NCBI GenBank assembly: GCA_030035585.1
Contig: CM057482.1
Coordinates: 13,255,001-13,319,000, forward strand
Direction: 5' to 3'
Origin: Dugong dugon
Taxonomy: Eukaryota > Chordata > Mammalia > Sirenia > Dugongidae
DNA length: 64,000 bases
Part shown: positions 1 through 10,739 of the stretch, piece by piece
Layout: each line of letters starts with the position of its first letter
Position numbering within the stretch: position 1 is the stretch's first letter
The notes under the pieces: generated by a model
What the model saw: the letters and a program-made list of their open reading frames with translations, nothing else
What the model was told of the DNA's origin: nothing
Database searches by the model: none
Program-made: the position numbers and the translations under genes

Positions 1-1002
1 AAACGGGAAACCCAGGGAAGAAATGGGGAGAGTGCTGACACATTGCAGGGGTTACAGTCAATGTCAGGGAACAATCTGTGTATGAATTATTGATTGGAAA
101 ACTAGTTTGCTATGTGAACTTTCACCTAAAGCACAATAAAGAGTTCCAAACAAAAAGTAATGGGGGGCCATTAAAACAATTAAGAAATTTAAGGGGAAAA
201 AAAAAAAAAACAGGTGTCATGTCTTTTTTGCCATTGTATCTCCAATGCTTGGCACAGAGCTAGCTATGCCTTAATGAAAGTTTGTTGGAAGAATTTAAAA
301 AAAAACCTGGGCAAAACGGTATAGGTATAAGATCATTAAAAAGACTGATTTTGCTATTTCTCCCTTTCTTGTAGTAAAGAGCAAGCATTACAGTAGTATA
401 GTTTTAAGTTGTCTTAAACCACACTGTTAACCCACAGAATAGGGCAAGATGGAGACTTTCTCCAAGATCTTGGTTCAGGAAGAAATTTTCTCCCCTCAGT
501 TCATTTGGTTCATATAACTTGTATATTACTGAGGACAATGGCTCACAATCCATGCTTGAATTCATTTCAAACATCTTATTGAGAATGTTTGCAGCATGTT
601 TTCCTAGAGAATGTTATAACCCCCTGTGCACTGGAAATTTGTGAAAAACCCTCCCTTTGATATAAAAAACAGGTTTCTGAATCTTTGTTCGTTATAAGTA
701 ACTCTCCTGTTGAAGTAGATATATCTTACTAAGAATGTGGAGGGGAAAGTATCTATATGTGCCTGAAAAAATGAAAGCAAACATCATAGGTATCTCATAT
801 CATAGAAGTTACCTGGGCTTTTCAAGATTTTTTAAAGGTAGTATGGCTTGATACTGAAATGCTTAAATATTCCAAGGTGGTCATTTACAGCTCTACCTTC
901 CTTTTTAATGTTAATCTTTACCTGCAGAGCCTTATCCAGAAGTACTTGTTGACTGGAGAAACAAAAAGCATGTCAGCAATAAGTGGAAATTATCAGGGCA
1001 GT
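1..1002 (+). other. MAP2K5 intron, no recognised element
   Basis: AT-rich intronic DNA with short A-runs. I see no exon, no repeat family and no open frame with protein-like composition. Confidence 0.6.
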
Positions 1003-1329
1003 GGTGGGTCAGTGGTAGAATTCTTGCCTTCCATGTGGGAGACCCAATTTTGATTCCCAGCCACTGCGCCTCATGCGCCGCTACAACCCATCTGTCAGTG
1101 GAGTCTTGTGTGTTGCTATGATCCTGAACGGGTTTCCATGAAGCTTCCAAACTAAGAAGAACTAGGAAGAAGGACAATCTGCTGACAAAAATCAGCCAGT
1201 GAAAACCCTATGGAGCACGGTAGTCTGATCCCCAAGAGATCATGAGGCTGGCGCAGGACCAGGCAGCATTTCCTTCTGTTGTGCACAGGGTTGCTGGGGG
1301 CCTACTGGATGGCAGCTAACAACAACATA
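1003..1329 (+). mobile_element. AfroSINE-type tRNA-derived SINE, older full-length variant
   Basis: The head 'GGTCAGTGGTAGAATTCTTG' resembles the A box of a tRNA gene, and 'TTTTGATTCCCAGCC' resembles a decayed B box. The body includes 'GTGTTGCTATGATCCTGAAC', 'GAAAACCCTATGGAGCAC' and 'TTCTGTTGTGCACAGGG'. It ends in the CTAACAACAACA tail of RTE-mobilised afrotherian SINEs. It differs in the head from the common short AfroSINEs elsewhere in this window. Confidence 0.8.
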
Positions 1330-2834
1330 CATCTAAGTAGACTAAGAGCCAGTCAGCATGGGACAGAGGTCTCAGGAAGTTGTGACTGGGGAGAGGGTAA
1401 TAAAGAGCCAAGACCAGTAATGAGTGTGCACCATATTCAGTTAAGATAATACAGGGAAAACACTTCTTAAAACACTCAGCCATTAGGTGGAAGGGTCTGC
1501 TGAACAGCCACGTGGATGCAAAAGAAATATGAAAACCTTGAAAAGCTTAATATCTAGTTAAAAAGAACCCATATGCCAAAATTGGTCATTTATAAACTTT
1601 ACCATGCCATGTATAAATGTATGCAAATCTATTGGTTTTTAAATGGTATGATCCAAGGCAGGTATAATGCAGGTGCTGGAGGGGAAAAAGCATGGGGCTA
1701 GTCCCACCACCGCGACCACGGCCCAGCCCCGCCTCTTTGGGCATTCCCTGTTCTGTGGGAGGCCCAGTTTACCCAAGTTAGAATAGAGATTGTCATCCCT
1801 ACCAGCCTCAGGGTGGTTGTGCAGATCGAATGAGAGTATGTGAAAGGATCTGTTAAAGCACCATTAAAAACACGAAGGGACTGTTAATATTCCCCCTGCA
1901 TTTTACCAACCAGTTTGAGCTCAGTTATCCCAGAATACAACTGACCGGTCAATGCCAGTATTTGATTCCTGAAATTTTTCTTAGGTAACTGAGTACCTGG
2001 AACTCCATTTTCGTTGAGTTTTTAATAACTGCAGGCATTTGTTTTCACATTGAAGGGTCTAATACTTTAAGTACTAAGTGGATGTTCTATTAATTTGGTC
2101 TCACATTTTAGTAACTTTCTAAGAGATGTGGTTTATTAGTATTATACATGTGAGCAGCCTGCCTTTAGAATGTTGGTTAGGAGCCGGCACGCTTACTCGA
2201 CACTGCTTCTATTCCCTGAAAAACAGCATAAAACTTGCATGAATTTGATTTTCCCAGAGAGCATTGCTGCCCTGGAAACAGTGGAAGGAACTTTGGAGAA
2301 GGTGGAGCCTTCACCCCACTCCCGAGTTGGAGGCAGATACTTCAACCACATAATTAAAGTTTTCTTCACAAAATGGGGGATTGTGAGCAGATACTGGCAG
2401 GAATCCAAAATTCTAATTTCTGACTATGATTTAATTTCAATTTTAAATAAATCGGTTTTTAATTTAAAAAGAGTGAGCTTCATAACATTAGCAATGATTG
2501 CAACATTAAGCCCAGTGTTCACAATCTAGCAATATAAAACATTATTTATATCTGAATCGTAAACAGCCTTTTGAAATGGATTATGGTTTTTCTCCCTATT
2601 CTAATACAACCTGGAGGGTACTAAAAAGTGTTGTGTGAAATTAACATTCTGCTGACTTTCGCCTATAAATGAGAAGCGAGCTATTAACATTTGTGTATTT
2701 TCATTATGTAAATTGTGTTAACACATGCCCGCAAATTGCCACCAGCAATGCAATAATTTTCTCTCAGTGATCATAATGTGTCCAAGTGAGTCATTTTGAT
2801 TATGACATGCTAATTACATATTGCCTTTTTTCAG
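1330..2834 (+). other. MAP2K5 intron with a MIR fossil
   Basis: About 1766-1885 resembles the 3' half of a MIR: a cue to 'CAGTTT', then 'CATCCCTACC', 'GGTGGTTGTG' and 'GAATGAGAGTATGTGAAAGG'. The stretch 2400-2800 is AT-rich, single-copy and repeat-free up to the microexon, so it may carry splicing or other regulatory sequence. A 119-codon open frame at 2170-2529 has no recognisable homology. Confidence 0.55.
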
Positions 2835-2861
2835 ATTCAGAAAAACCAGGGATCTTTAATG
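2835..2861 (+). CDS. MAP2K5: MAP2K5 (MEK5) internal coding microexon, 27 nt
   Basis: This tiny exon reads IQKNQGSLM in a single phase-0 frame. It matches MEK5 just after the FPYPQ stretch of the kinase C-lobe, about residues 359-367 if the protein is 448 aa (counted back from the stop). It is bounded by a TTTTTTCAG acceptor and a GTAAGC donor, with a good branch-point candidate (TGCTAAT, 2808-2814) about 22 nt upstream. The exon is 27 nt, so skipping it removes nine residues without shifting the frame. Short in-frame variants in this part of human MEK5 are known from memory, so it may be a cassette exon. MEK5 phosphorylates the TEY motif of ERK5 downstream of MEKK2/MEKK3. The insert lies between subdomains IX and X and is characteristic of MEK5. 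The preceding exon is not in the window. Confidence 0.93.
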
Positions 2862-3172
2862 GTAAGCTTTATGAGTTCAGAAAAAAATTCACTTTTCTTT
2901 TTCCTGATGGCTGCTTCCTTTGCATGCTTGAATGCCTTGTTTTAAACTTAGCAAATTGCATTTTGAAGAAAATGCAAACCTTTAACTGCCTGTATTAGAT
3001 TAGGTACCATTAGAAATAATAGAACATCCTGAGCATCAATGTTTTTAGAAGAGTTTGCTGTTGTTGATTAATCTTGCTATATTTTATTGCATTAATGATT
3101 TTTTCTTTCCACTCCACTGTAAAGATATTGCACAGAGACTAATACTTTTTCCTCTCTTCTTTTCCATTGCAG
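2862..3172 (+). other. Short MAP2K5 intron (311 bp)
   Basis: Begins GTAAGC and ends TTGCAG. It separates the 27-nt and 33-nt exons. It is AT-rich with no repeat, and is short compared with the flanking introns. Confidence 0.9.
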
Positions 3173-3205
3173 CCTCTCCAGCTTCTGCAGTGCATTGTTG
3201 ATGAG
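3173..3205 (+). CDS. MAP2K5: MAP2K5 internal coding exon, 33 nt
   Basis: The exon reads PLQLLQCIVDE in phase 0, about residues 368-378 of MEK5. This is the helix of kinase subdomain X, equivalent to the 'ELLxxIVxE' segment of other MAP kinase kinases. The acceptor is TTTCCATTGCAG with a long pyrimidine tract, and the donor is GAG|GTGAGG. It lies only 311 bp after the 27-nt microexon, and both are in-frame multiples of three. Either or both could be skipped without a frameshift. The next exon is 23.1 kb downstream. Confidence 0.95.
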
Positions 3206-5094
3206 GTGAGGCATCGTCTTATGTGCTTTCACTCCTAAAGTCATTCCTAATGGTGTGGAAAGCTTATATTTTGTTTCCTAATGAAGCACAATGCCCAGCA
3301 TCCTCGGAGCAAGTTGTGTTGTATGGCTCTGAGCTGTGTTACGTGAACTGGCCTGGTCCAGAATCCCACTCTCCTGATTCTGGCTGAGAATCCCAGCAAA
3401 AACAAACTGTCCCACAGGCTGGTCCTCAAGGGTATCAGAGGCCCTAAAGACAAATTACAATAATATTAATTGATCCTCTCCCTAGCCAGATGTGGATGGA
3501 GCCGGAAATTAAAGTGGTACCATTTTTTTCCATGACAAAGATTTGAAGTCATTCCATGGGCAGGGATCAGAGTTGAACAGCAAACATAAGGGGATGGAAT
3601 TTGTCTTCCTTGCTTTATTTACCCAAAGATACCAGGGCGATAGAAGTGTTCAAAAGCTCTAGGTCAACATCTCAGCTTTAATTTCCTCATTAGGCATTTT
3701 TCCCAGAACCTGCCTCAACTCCTTGTACTTTTACCCAGTACTTCTCTGAACATTCTTAATGCATCACGTTCTTGGTGTTGCCTTACCTTCGTGGAGCTGA
3801 TCTACCTGGATGCCTTTCTCAACCAACTTTTTCTACTTCCTATTCTGACTTTAAATCCCTTATTCCTGTAAATTAGCAATCTTATAGTACAGAAGACTCT
3901 CAATTAAGAAGCATTAACATTTTTTTAAAAAGTGAGTTTTTCTGGGCTTGGGCTTGCCTACTAGCAATGTTTATTTTTTTAAACTTTAATTTTACAATAT
4001 TTAAAACACTTCTAATTAGAGAGGGAAGGCGATAAATGATTCAGATAGGAAAGTTTGAAAGAAAACACAAATCGTAATTCATAATTATTCCTCTCAATTA
4101 AACATCTGTATAACCAGTTATGAGATTTGGGAGAAAAAATAAAGGTCCTCCTAGGAAAAAACAAACATGCACACACATCACAATGATAGTAAGAATGGGG
4201 CTCTAACATCATTAATGGTTCCATCAGTCAGTCCATATATCCCCTGCAAGCCATAAACTATGTTGGTGCAAAAATGAAGTCATTGTCCTGAAACAAATGG
4301 ATGCTCCATTATCTCAAATATCAGACAGGCCTCCTGGATCTAATAGCTCATCAATATCCTCTGTCATCTTCGATTCCAAAAGCATCCTATCCCCATCAGA
4401 ATCTCCCAATTAAACTGATTTTCCTGAGGTTCCCCCTCCAGTTTTGCTTAGGGAAGTGCCAGGGCACCATGGCCTAGCCAGTGAAACGCACAGCCTCCAT
4501 GTTTCCTGGGCTCTGCTGTTCCTGGTCCTCCAGGCTCCTTGACATTAGAACGTTCAGGTACGGTTATTCCTCGCCAATAACGTGTATTACTGGGAGCTAA
4601 TTTGAAGGTTTTCTGTGTTATATGTGTATTTTCATCCCTTATTTTTAAAGTACCAGTGGTTGCTATTAAATTTTAAAATACTTGTTTGATTTGGGCAAAA
4701 TCACGAGACTTTTGAAATTATCATAGGGAGATGTTCTATCTAAGGGGGAAGGTCTGCGTGATGAAAGACAATAGTGTGTAAAGAGGCAGTATGTTTTTCT
4801 TTATAGCATTTCCTCCTCAGTTGAGGTGAAAATATAACTTAGACACCCATCCACAGTTGCTACACAAACATATTAAAATATCTTTTTTAGGGAAACTTAG
4901 GAAATTCATGTTGTCTTAGTAAAACAATAAGTTGACGCTGGAATTGTTGAGTAATGAGAGTATTAGGAAAGGATTGGTGAGATGACCTGTCTTAGGCAAG
5001 GTGCATCATGGCATCTAAGGAGGAAAGGATTGGTGGGGTCCTGTATTTACTGTGCATGTTCCATGTATTTACCAAATTTCTCATTGCTGTGATG
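3206..5094 (+). other. Start of the 23.1 kb MAP2K5 intron
   Basis: Single-copy AT-rich DNA. A 16-nt direct repeat (GGAAAGGATTGGTG, about 4967 and 5022) is the only local repetition noticed. No exon is recognised. Confidence 0.55.
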
Positions 5095-5278
5095 CAGTGT
5101 TCCTCAAAAAGTGGTCCAAGGACGAACTGCATCAAAATTGCCTAGGCTCTTGTTACAAATGCAGATTCCCTAGCCCCAGATAACTGAATTAGACTTTATA
5201 AGGGTGGGGCCCAGGAATCTACATTTTACTAGCTTCCCAGGTAACTCTTTGTGCATGAAAGTTTGAGAACCTTTTCTA
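5095..5278 (+). mobile_element. MER5A-like hAT-Charlie DNA transposon fossil
   Basis: Starts 'CAGTGTTCCTCAAAAAGTGG' and ends 'GAAAGTTTGAGAACC', with 'ACAAATGCAGATTCCCTAGC', 'GGGTGGGGCCCAGGAATCT' and 'CAGGTAACTC' in order between them. This is the layout of the short non-autonomous MER5A family shared by placental mammals. Confidence 0.85.
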
Positions 5279-5376
5279 TAATGTTTTTTTAGGGTTAACT
5301 AGTCTCTTCTAGAGCCCACAGGGCAATTAACTGTCCATCTTCATTTGCATCTGACTTGTAAGCCTTCTATTCCTGG

Positions 5377-5533
5377 TGGTGGATCCCTGGTCGCAGAGTG
5401 ATTAAGAGCTTCTGCTGCTAACCAAAAGATTGGCAATTCGAATCTACCAGCCGCTCCTTGGAAACCCTATAGGGCAGTTCTACTCTATCCTGTAGGGTCA
5501 CTGTGAATCAGAATCGACTCCACGGCAATGGGT
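5377..5533 (+). mobile_element. AfroSINE, short (deleted) form, first of a tandem pair
   Basis: Reads 'GATCCCTGGTCGCAGAGTG', 'CTGCTAACCAAAAGATTGGC' and 'GCCGCTCCTTGGAAACCC', then 'GTCACTGTGAATCAG' and 'CGACTCCACGGCAATGGGTT'. It lacks the segment of about 44 nt between GCCGCTC and CTTGGAAAC found in long copies. It is followed directly by a second copy in the same direction. Confidence 0.9.
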
Positions 5534-5743
5534 TATTCCTGGTTGCAGAGTGGTTACAACGCTCCGCTACTAACCGAAAGGTCGGTGGTTTGAACCCGCC
5601 GGCTGCTCTGCGGGAGAAAGTTGTGGCAGTCTGCTTCTCTAAAGATTCACATCCTTGGAAACTCTGTGGGGAAGTTCTACTCTGTCCTTTAGGGTCACTA
5701 TGAGTCAGAATTGACTCGACGACAGCGAGTTTGGTTTTTGGTT
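5534..5743 (+). mobile_element. AfroSINE, long form, second of a tandem pair
   Basis: Retains the internal segment ('GCGGGAGAAAGTTGTGGCAG ... AAAGATTCACATCCTTGG') missing from its neighbour. It ends 'GAGTTTGGTTTTTGGTTT'. TATTCCTG occurs at 5368, 5534 and 5744, that is before, between and after the two copies. Part of this match (CCTGG) also belongs to the SINE head, so the duplication is suggestive rather than proven. Confidence 0.9.
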
Positions 5744-5751
5744 TATTCCTG

Positions 5752-7885
5752 AGCAAATATGACCAGCCAGGGTTTGAGTTGTGTTACTCCTTGGGCATGA
5801 GATTTATCCCATTGTGAAATGGCTATCCAATGCTAGGATATACTGTTTCTTTTAGAGAAAAGTCAGATCCCAATCTGCCACACCTAAGAAAGCCTAATTC
5901 ACACAAAATGGATATATTTAGAGTCATGTACAAAAGAGCTAATAGCAAAGTCCAGTGTAACATATTTCATTATTATGTGGATCCATCTTGACTCCTGTCA
6001 TAGCCTGGCAAAGAGTAAAGAAGTAGTAAAATAAGACAGGCGGGAGCCAGTCTCCTAGAGTGGCCAGCAGTGAATGTCGAGTCAGTTGGGGAGTCAGGAG
6101 GGGGAATTATGGGACAAAGCCAGAGTCAGTCACCAGATGTCCAAACAGAAGACACCAAAAGCTAAACAGAGGAGTAAGAATCATGGACATAAAACTTGAA
6201 CCACAAACCAGGAACTGGAAGGGTAGTTAAAGAAACAGGAGAGCTCCAGTCAAAAATCTGAGCAATCCAGTGTAATTCTAGTAGATGGAGTTTTATCTGA
6301 CCTGGAATTGGCTAACTCAAGATGTGAGTGATGCCTTAAAGACACCATCCAGTGCCTCAGAGCTGCTTCTCTCAATAGAACGTCTTACCTTAAGAGGTGT
6401 ATGTAGTCAGGTCTTCTCCAAGTCCCCAAATACCCGCATTGTAAAGTATTCTAGTTCATTGTAAGTGATGTGTGTCTATATATATCATGATGCCTTAGCC
6501 ATTTGATAGCTTGAAGGAATGAAGTGGCCCCTATTGTCTAGGTGACTGAGATTTACCATTTTAATCTCTGACATCTTTGAGGAAATTTACATTTTTAGAA
6601 AGAAATGTTTCCAAAATGTATTTGCTTTCGGCAGCCTGTTGACAAAGTGTAGAGAATATCATTTAACGTTTTCTTAATGAGTCAGGTCGTTGTTTTGAAC
6701 ATGGTACTGAACTAAACTGATATATTGATGCCCTCTAGGGCTATAAAATTGTGTGGGGCTTATCTTGTTTTTTTCACTGAATTTTACTATTTAACCTGGA
6801 TGTTTGGCATTGGCCCTCAATAATGTTCTCAGGGTGTCTTGAGGAGTACAGAGCCATTTGCTCCTAGGCTAAATCAGCCTGCTTGGCTGTGCTGCTCTGC
6901 CTAGTGTTTTTCCTGTGTTCTTTCTCGTGACCACCTGTGTTCTCCATGGCTAGTCCTCATTCTTGTCAGTGACTGCCTGCTGTCCCAACAGTCTAACAAC
7001 CTGTATTCAGTCTTTGCACTCCTGATAGTGACCCTAGCAAAACTAAAAAGTGTCAGATGACGTCATACACCCAAGTGGTACGTGTAAGACCAAATGGGCT
7101 CTTCTGAGGATAGAGGCTGTACCCCTTTTTAATGAAGCACAATGGGTGGGATTATGTTCATCCATTCAGCAAATAGTTCTCAAGTTACGTGTGCTGGCCT
7201 GAGTTGAGCAAGCCATGGTCAGGGCAGCTTCCAAACCCAGAGAGAACGGAGCTTCTAGGTAAGGCATCCAAGTTGAGTGCAGACAAGGTCTGTGAGCCAG
7301 AGTAGAAAGGCAAAGCACAGTCCCACATCATGGGCTAACACAGGGTGCTGGGGCTCAGGAGGCTACATAGCCCCTGAAAGCTCTCCCCAGTGCCTGGGCT
7401 CCCACACTGACTGGCAAAAAAGGGCTGGCCACTGACATGGTAGGTTGTGGCAGGTAGGAACACAGCAGTGATGTCTAGGCCACCAGATCCCTGGCTGGCT
7501 GGAGCCAGTAGTGGCAGCCATCAGTGGATTGAGGTGCTGGGAACTGGGGAGACTGAAGCAAAGACCTTACCCTTGAACCTGCCCCCAAGTAGCCCACAGC
7601 CTAGAAGAGAGATGGACATGGAAATGAATAACTTTGGTCAGTGTTTCAGTGTAAGATGCATTCTGTAGGACCACAGAAAGTTTGTTCTTCCAGAGATGGG
7701 AGTGGATTAAGAGACCGCTCAGTGGGGAGGGGACATTTAAGGTAGATCTTAAAGGATGAGTAAGTGTTCCCTAGGTCAAGAAGGAAATGTCAGGTGGAAG
7801 AACTTGAAACTTTCTCATGAGTCATTTTTTAATTCACAGATGTGTTTCAGAATGTTCAGGCTGTCTAAAATACGACAACCAGCAA
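5752..7885 (+). other. MAP2K5 intron, mostly unclassified
   Basis: No exon seen. The part from about 7150 to 7810 ('TCAGCAAATAGTTCTCAAG', 'AGAAGAGAGATGGACATGG', 'GATCTTAAAGGATGAG') resembles a decayed mammal-wide interspersed repeat of uncertain family that recurs near 10250, 12390, 32400 and 43470. Confidence 0.4.
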
Positions 7886-7924
7886 AGTGGGTTATTACGC
7901 TGAGTGTGTGTATATGTATCTCTT

Positions 7925-7925
<1 letters not shown>

Positions 7926-7966
<41 letters not shown>
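7926..7966. repeat. (TG)n microsatellite
   Basis: About 20 uninterrupted TG dinucleotides followed by TATATG. Likely polymorphic. Confidence 0.97.
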
Positions 7967-7972
<6 letters not shown>

Positions 7973-8222
7973 TTCAAAGATATCACAGCTGAAAAGTAAT
8001 TCCCATCTAACATCTGTAGGTGCTCAGCAAGACAGCAAATGCCTGATTTATACTTCTGTTTATTTATTCATTTTGTCAGTAAAAAATGAGTTTATCTAAG
8101 TCATCAGAAGTATCTTCTACATGAAAGTGTTGATTTCTTAGTAAGAACTATAAGATTTGTGAAATACCAAAATGCTTTCAAAATATAAACACAAACTTTT
8201 AGTGGTCAGTAATCATCTACAG

Positions 8223-8448
8223 GAGTTCCTGGGTGCTGTAAGCAGTTACCCGCTCAGCTGCTAACTGAAAGGTTGGCAGTTAGAGTCCACCCAGAGGCAT
8301 CTCAGAAGAAAGGGCTGGTGATGTACTTCCAAAAAATTAGCGATTGAAAACCCTATGGAGCACAGTTCTACTGTGGCATACATGGGGTCTCCGTGAGTCA
8401 GAATCGACTCAATGGCAACTGGTATTTTATTTATTTATTTTTTAATGG
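8223..8448 (+). mobile_element. AfroSINE, long form
   Basis: Shows 'GCTGCTAACTGAAAGGTTGG', 'GAGTCCACCCAGAGGC', 'GAAAACCCTATGGAGCAC', 'GTGAGTCAGAATCGACTC' and a TTTATTTATTT tail. It is flanked by TCTACAG at 8216-8222 and 8449-8455, a plausible target duplication. Confidence 0.88.
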
Positions 8449-9252
8449 TCTACAGTTGGGCCAGGTGTGTAGACAAACAATGGGCTTGGTTGTTCAAGAT
8501 GCTAGCTGAATAATTCTGGGATTTGCTAATTGTTCTTCCCTGCTGTGCATAGGAAGAAAGAAGAATTTGGCCTTAGGAATTGCATGGCACAGCACTGTAC
8601 AACCCTAGGGTGGGTCTGATGAAGAGTTTGTCTTTCTGCTTACTCTGAGAAGGCTTCCTGAGGAAGGTGAGCAGAGAGCAGGGCTTTGATAGAGGACAGC
8701 ACGTAGGAAGAGTATGGAAACCTAAACAGACAGCTGGCCAAGGATCCAAGGGGTCCAGAAGGAAGAAAACAGAAGTAATTTATAACAGAAGGAAATTTGG
8801 AAAATTTACAAATATCTGGAAACAACACAATCCTAAATAACCAGTGAGAAAGAGGAAATGACAAGGGAAATTAGAAAACACTTTGAGATGGATGAAAATG
8901 AAAGCACAGAATACCAAAACGTGTGGGATAGAGGAAAATCAGTGCTCAGGGGAAATTTATAGCTGTAAATGCTTCCATTAAAAAGGAAGAAAGTTTTCAA
9001 AGCAGTAACCTAAACTTCCACTTTAAGAAATTAGAAAACGAAGGGCAGACTGAACCCAAAACAAGCAGAAGAAAGGAATAATGAAGATTAGAGCAGAAAT
9101 AAATGAAACACAGAACATGTTGGCGAGGATGTAGAGAAACTGGAATCCTCATACATTGTTGGTGGGGATGAAAAATGGTGCCGCCACTGTGGAAAATTTT
9201 GGCAGTTCCTCAAAAAATTAAACATTGAATTACCATATAACCTAGCAATTCT

Positions 9253-9334
9253 TGTTGTTGTTGTTGTTAGGTGCTGCCAAGTCAGTTCTGACTCATAGCG
9301 ACCCTGTGTACAACAGAATGAAACACTGCCTGGT
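9253..9334 (-). mobile_element. 5'-truncated RTE/AfroSINE 3' end
   Basis: On the + strand it begins with a (TTG)n tail, then 'TAGGTGCTGCCAAGTCAGTT', 'CTCATAGCGACCCTGTGTAC' and 'CAGAATGAAACACTGCCTGG'. It is the same 3' module seen at 49231. A perfect 12-bp target duplication, CCTAGCAATTCT, flanks it (9241-9252 and 9335-9346), so the insertion on the - strand within the L1 is clear. It is too short to tell SINE from its RTE partner. Confidence 0.9.
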
Positions 9335-9460
9335 CCTAGCAATTCTACTCCTAGGTATATGACCAAGAGAATTGAAAACATATGTCCACACAAAAACTTG
9401 TACATGAGTGTTCATAACAGCATTATTCATAATAACCAAAAAGTGGATGTGTCCATCAAC

Positions 9461-9684
9461 TAGGAGCTCTGGTGGTGCAGTGGATTAAGCACTCGATTGC
9501 TAACCAAAAGGTCGGCAGTTGGAACCCACCAGCCGCTCGGCGGGAAAAAGATGTGACAATCTGCTTCCATAAAGATATACAGCCTTGGAAACCCTATGGA
9601 GCAGTTCTGCTGTGTCGAGCAGGATCGCTGTGAATCAGAATCAACTCGATGCCAACGGGTTTGTTTTTTTTTTTATTTTAATTG
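9461..9684 (+). mobile_element. AfroSINE, long form, nested in L1
   Basis: Starts 'TAGGAGCTCTGGTGGTGCAG' and contains 'GCTAACCAAAAGGTCGGCAG', the long-form middle ('CGGGAAAAAGATGTGACAAT') and the tail 'GGGTTTGTTTTTTTTTT'. It is flanked by GTCCATCAAC and GTCCATCAGC (9/10 match), a decayed duplication of L1 sequence. Confidence 0.93.
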
Positions 9685-10079
9685 GTCCATCAGCTGATGA
9701 ATGGTAAACAAAATGTGGTATATTCATATAATGGAATACTGTTCAATCCTGAAAAGGAATGAAGTATGATATATGCTACAACATGGATGTTTTAAAAACT
9801 GTATGCTAAATGAAAGAAGCCAGACACAAAAAGCCACTTACCGTATGATCCCATTTATATGACATGTCCAGAACAGACAAATCCATAGAGACATAAAGTA
9901 GATTAGTGGTTGCCAGGGGCTGGAGAAGGGTGTGGCGGGTGTAGGAGGGAAATTGCTAACAGGTACTGGGTTTCTTTTGGGGGTGATGGAAATGTTCTAG
10001 AATTGAGTTGTACACTTTAAAAGGACGGATTTTGTGTTACGTGAGTTGTATTTCAATAAAAAATGTTCAAAGGTAAAAG

Positions 10080-10527
10080 GAAATAAAAGTGAGTTCTTTA
10101 TAATGGTCTCTGTGCTTAGCTGCCATGTTATAGGACAGAGGTCCTTTTCTGCTGGATAGGATGGACCTCCATAGAAGAAGAGAAGACAAACTTTACCACA
10201 TTCCATTTTTTGTAGGACTAGCCCTGCTAGAAAAATTCCATGTATTAATTTACTTCAGGGAGCATTTACTGAGCTCCTGCTTGGACCAGGATTTCTACCA
10301 GGTGCTGGGATAAATCCCTATTCTGGATGACTTCATTGTCTATTGGGAGACAAACTAAATTTGATTCATCAGTGTGATAAGAACAATAATGAAGCTATGT
10401 CAACAATGCTATGCTGGATTCTGCCTAGCATTGGGCTGGAGAGTGGAAGGTTGGAAGAGGTGGGAAGGAAACAGAGGCAGCTTCAAAGAACAGATGATGT
10501 TTGAGCTGGGTCTTGAAGGATGCTTCT
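10080..10527 (+). other. Intron segment with unclassified ancient repeat remnant
   Basis: 10245-10525 ('GGAGCATTTACTGAGCTCCT', 'TGCTGGGATAAATCCC', 'GAGCTGGGTCTTGAAGGATG') resembles an old mammal-wide repeat. It continues after the AfroSINE (10740-10930, 'GATCATTCCTGCAGAGGAAG'). The family was not assigned. Confidence 0.45.
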
Positions 10528-10733
10528 TGTTGTTGTTGGTTGCCATCAAGTCAGTCGATTCCGACTCATGGACACCTCACACGTGCAGAGTAGAACTGTT
10601 CCGTAAGGTTTTCAAGGCTGTGACCTTTTGGAAGCAGATCGCCAGGCCTGTCTTCCAAAGCACCTCTGGGTGGGTTTGAACCACTAACCTTTCGATTAGT
10701 AGTCAAGTGCTTAACCATTTGCACCCAGGGACT
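10528..10733 (-). mobile_element. AfroSINE, long form
   Basis: The + strand reads 'TTGTTGTTGTTGGTTGCCAT', 'GTCGATTCCGACTCATGG', 'GCAGAGTAGAACTG', 'GGGTTTGAACCACTAACCTT' and 'CTTAACCATTTGCACCCAGG', which is the family in reverse. Confidence 0.93.
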
Positions 10734-10739
10734 AGGCAT

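Larger units (their letters stand above)
8777..10075 (+). mobile_element. L1 LINE (L1MA/L1MB-like), internally deleted, with two nested insertions
   Basis: The 5' part (8777 to about 9115) matches an internal L1 ORF2 segment ('ACAAGGGAAATTAGAAAACA', 'GGGGAAATTTATAGCTGTAA') with frame damage. At about 9115 it jumps to the far 3' end ('GTTGGCGAGGATGTAGAGAA', 'TACAACATGGATG', 'TTGCCAGGGGCTGG', 'TTGTACACTTTAAAAGG', final 'TTTCAATAAAAAATG'). Well over 1 kb of ORF2 between these two parts is therefore missing. An RTE/AfroSINE tail at 9253-9334 and an AfroSINE at 9461-9684 interrupt it. It has no coding capacity. Confidence 0.9.

Noticed and set aside
2170..2529. 119-codon + strand open frame in the intron before the microexon
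   Set aside because: No protein-family motif, low-complexity C-terminus, no splice or start context; AT-rich noncoding DNA yields such frames by chance.
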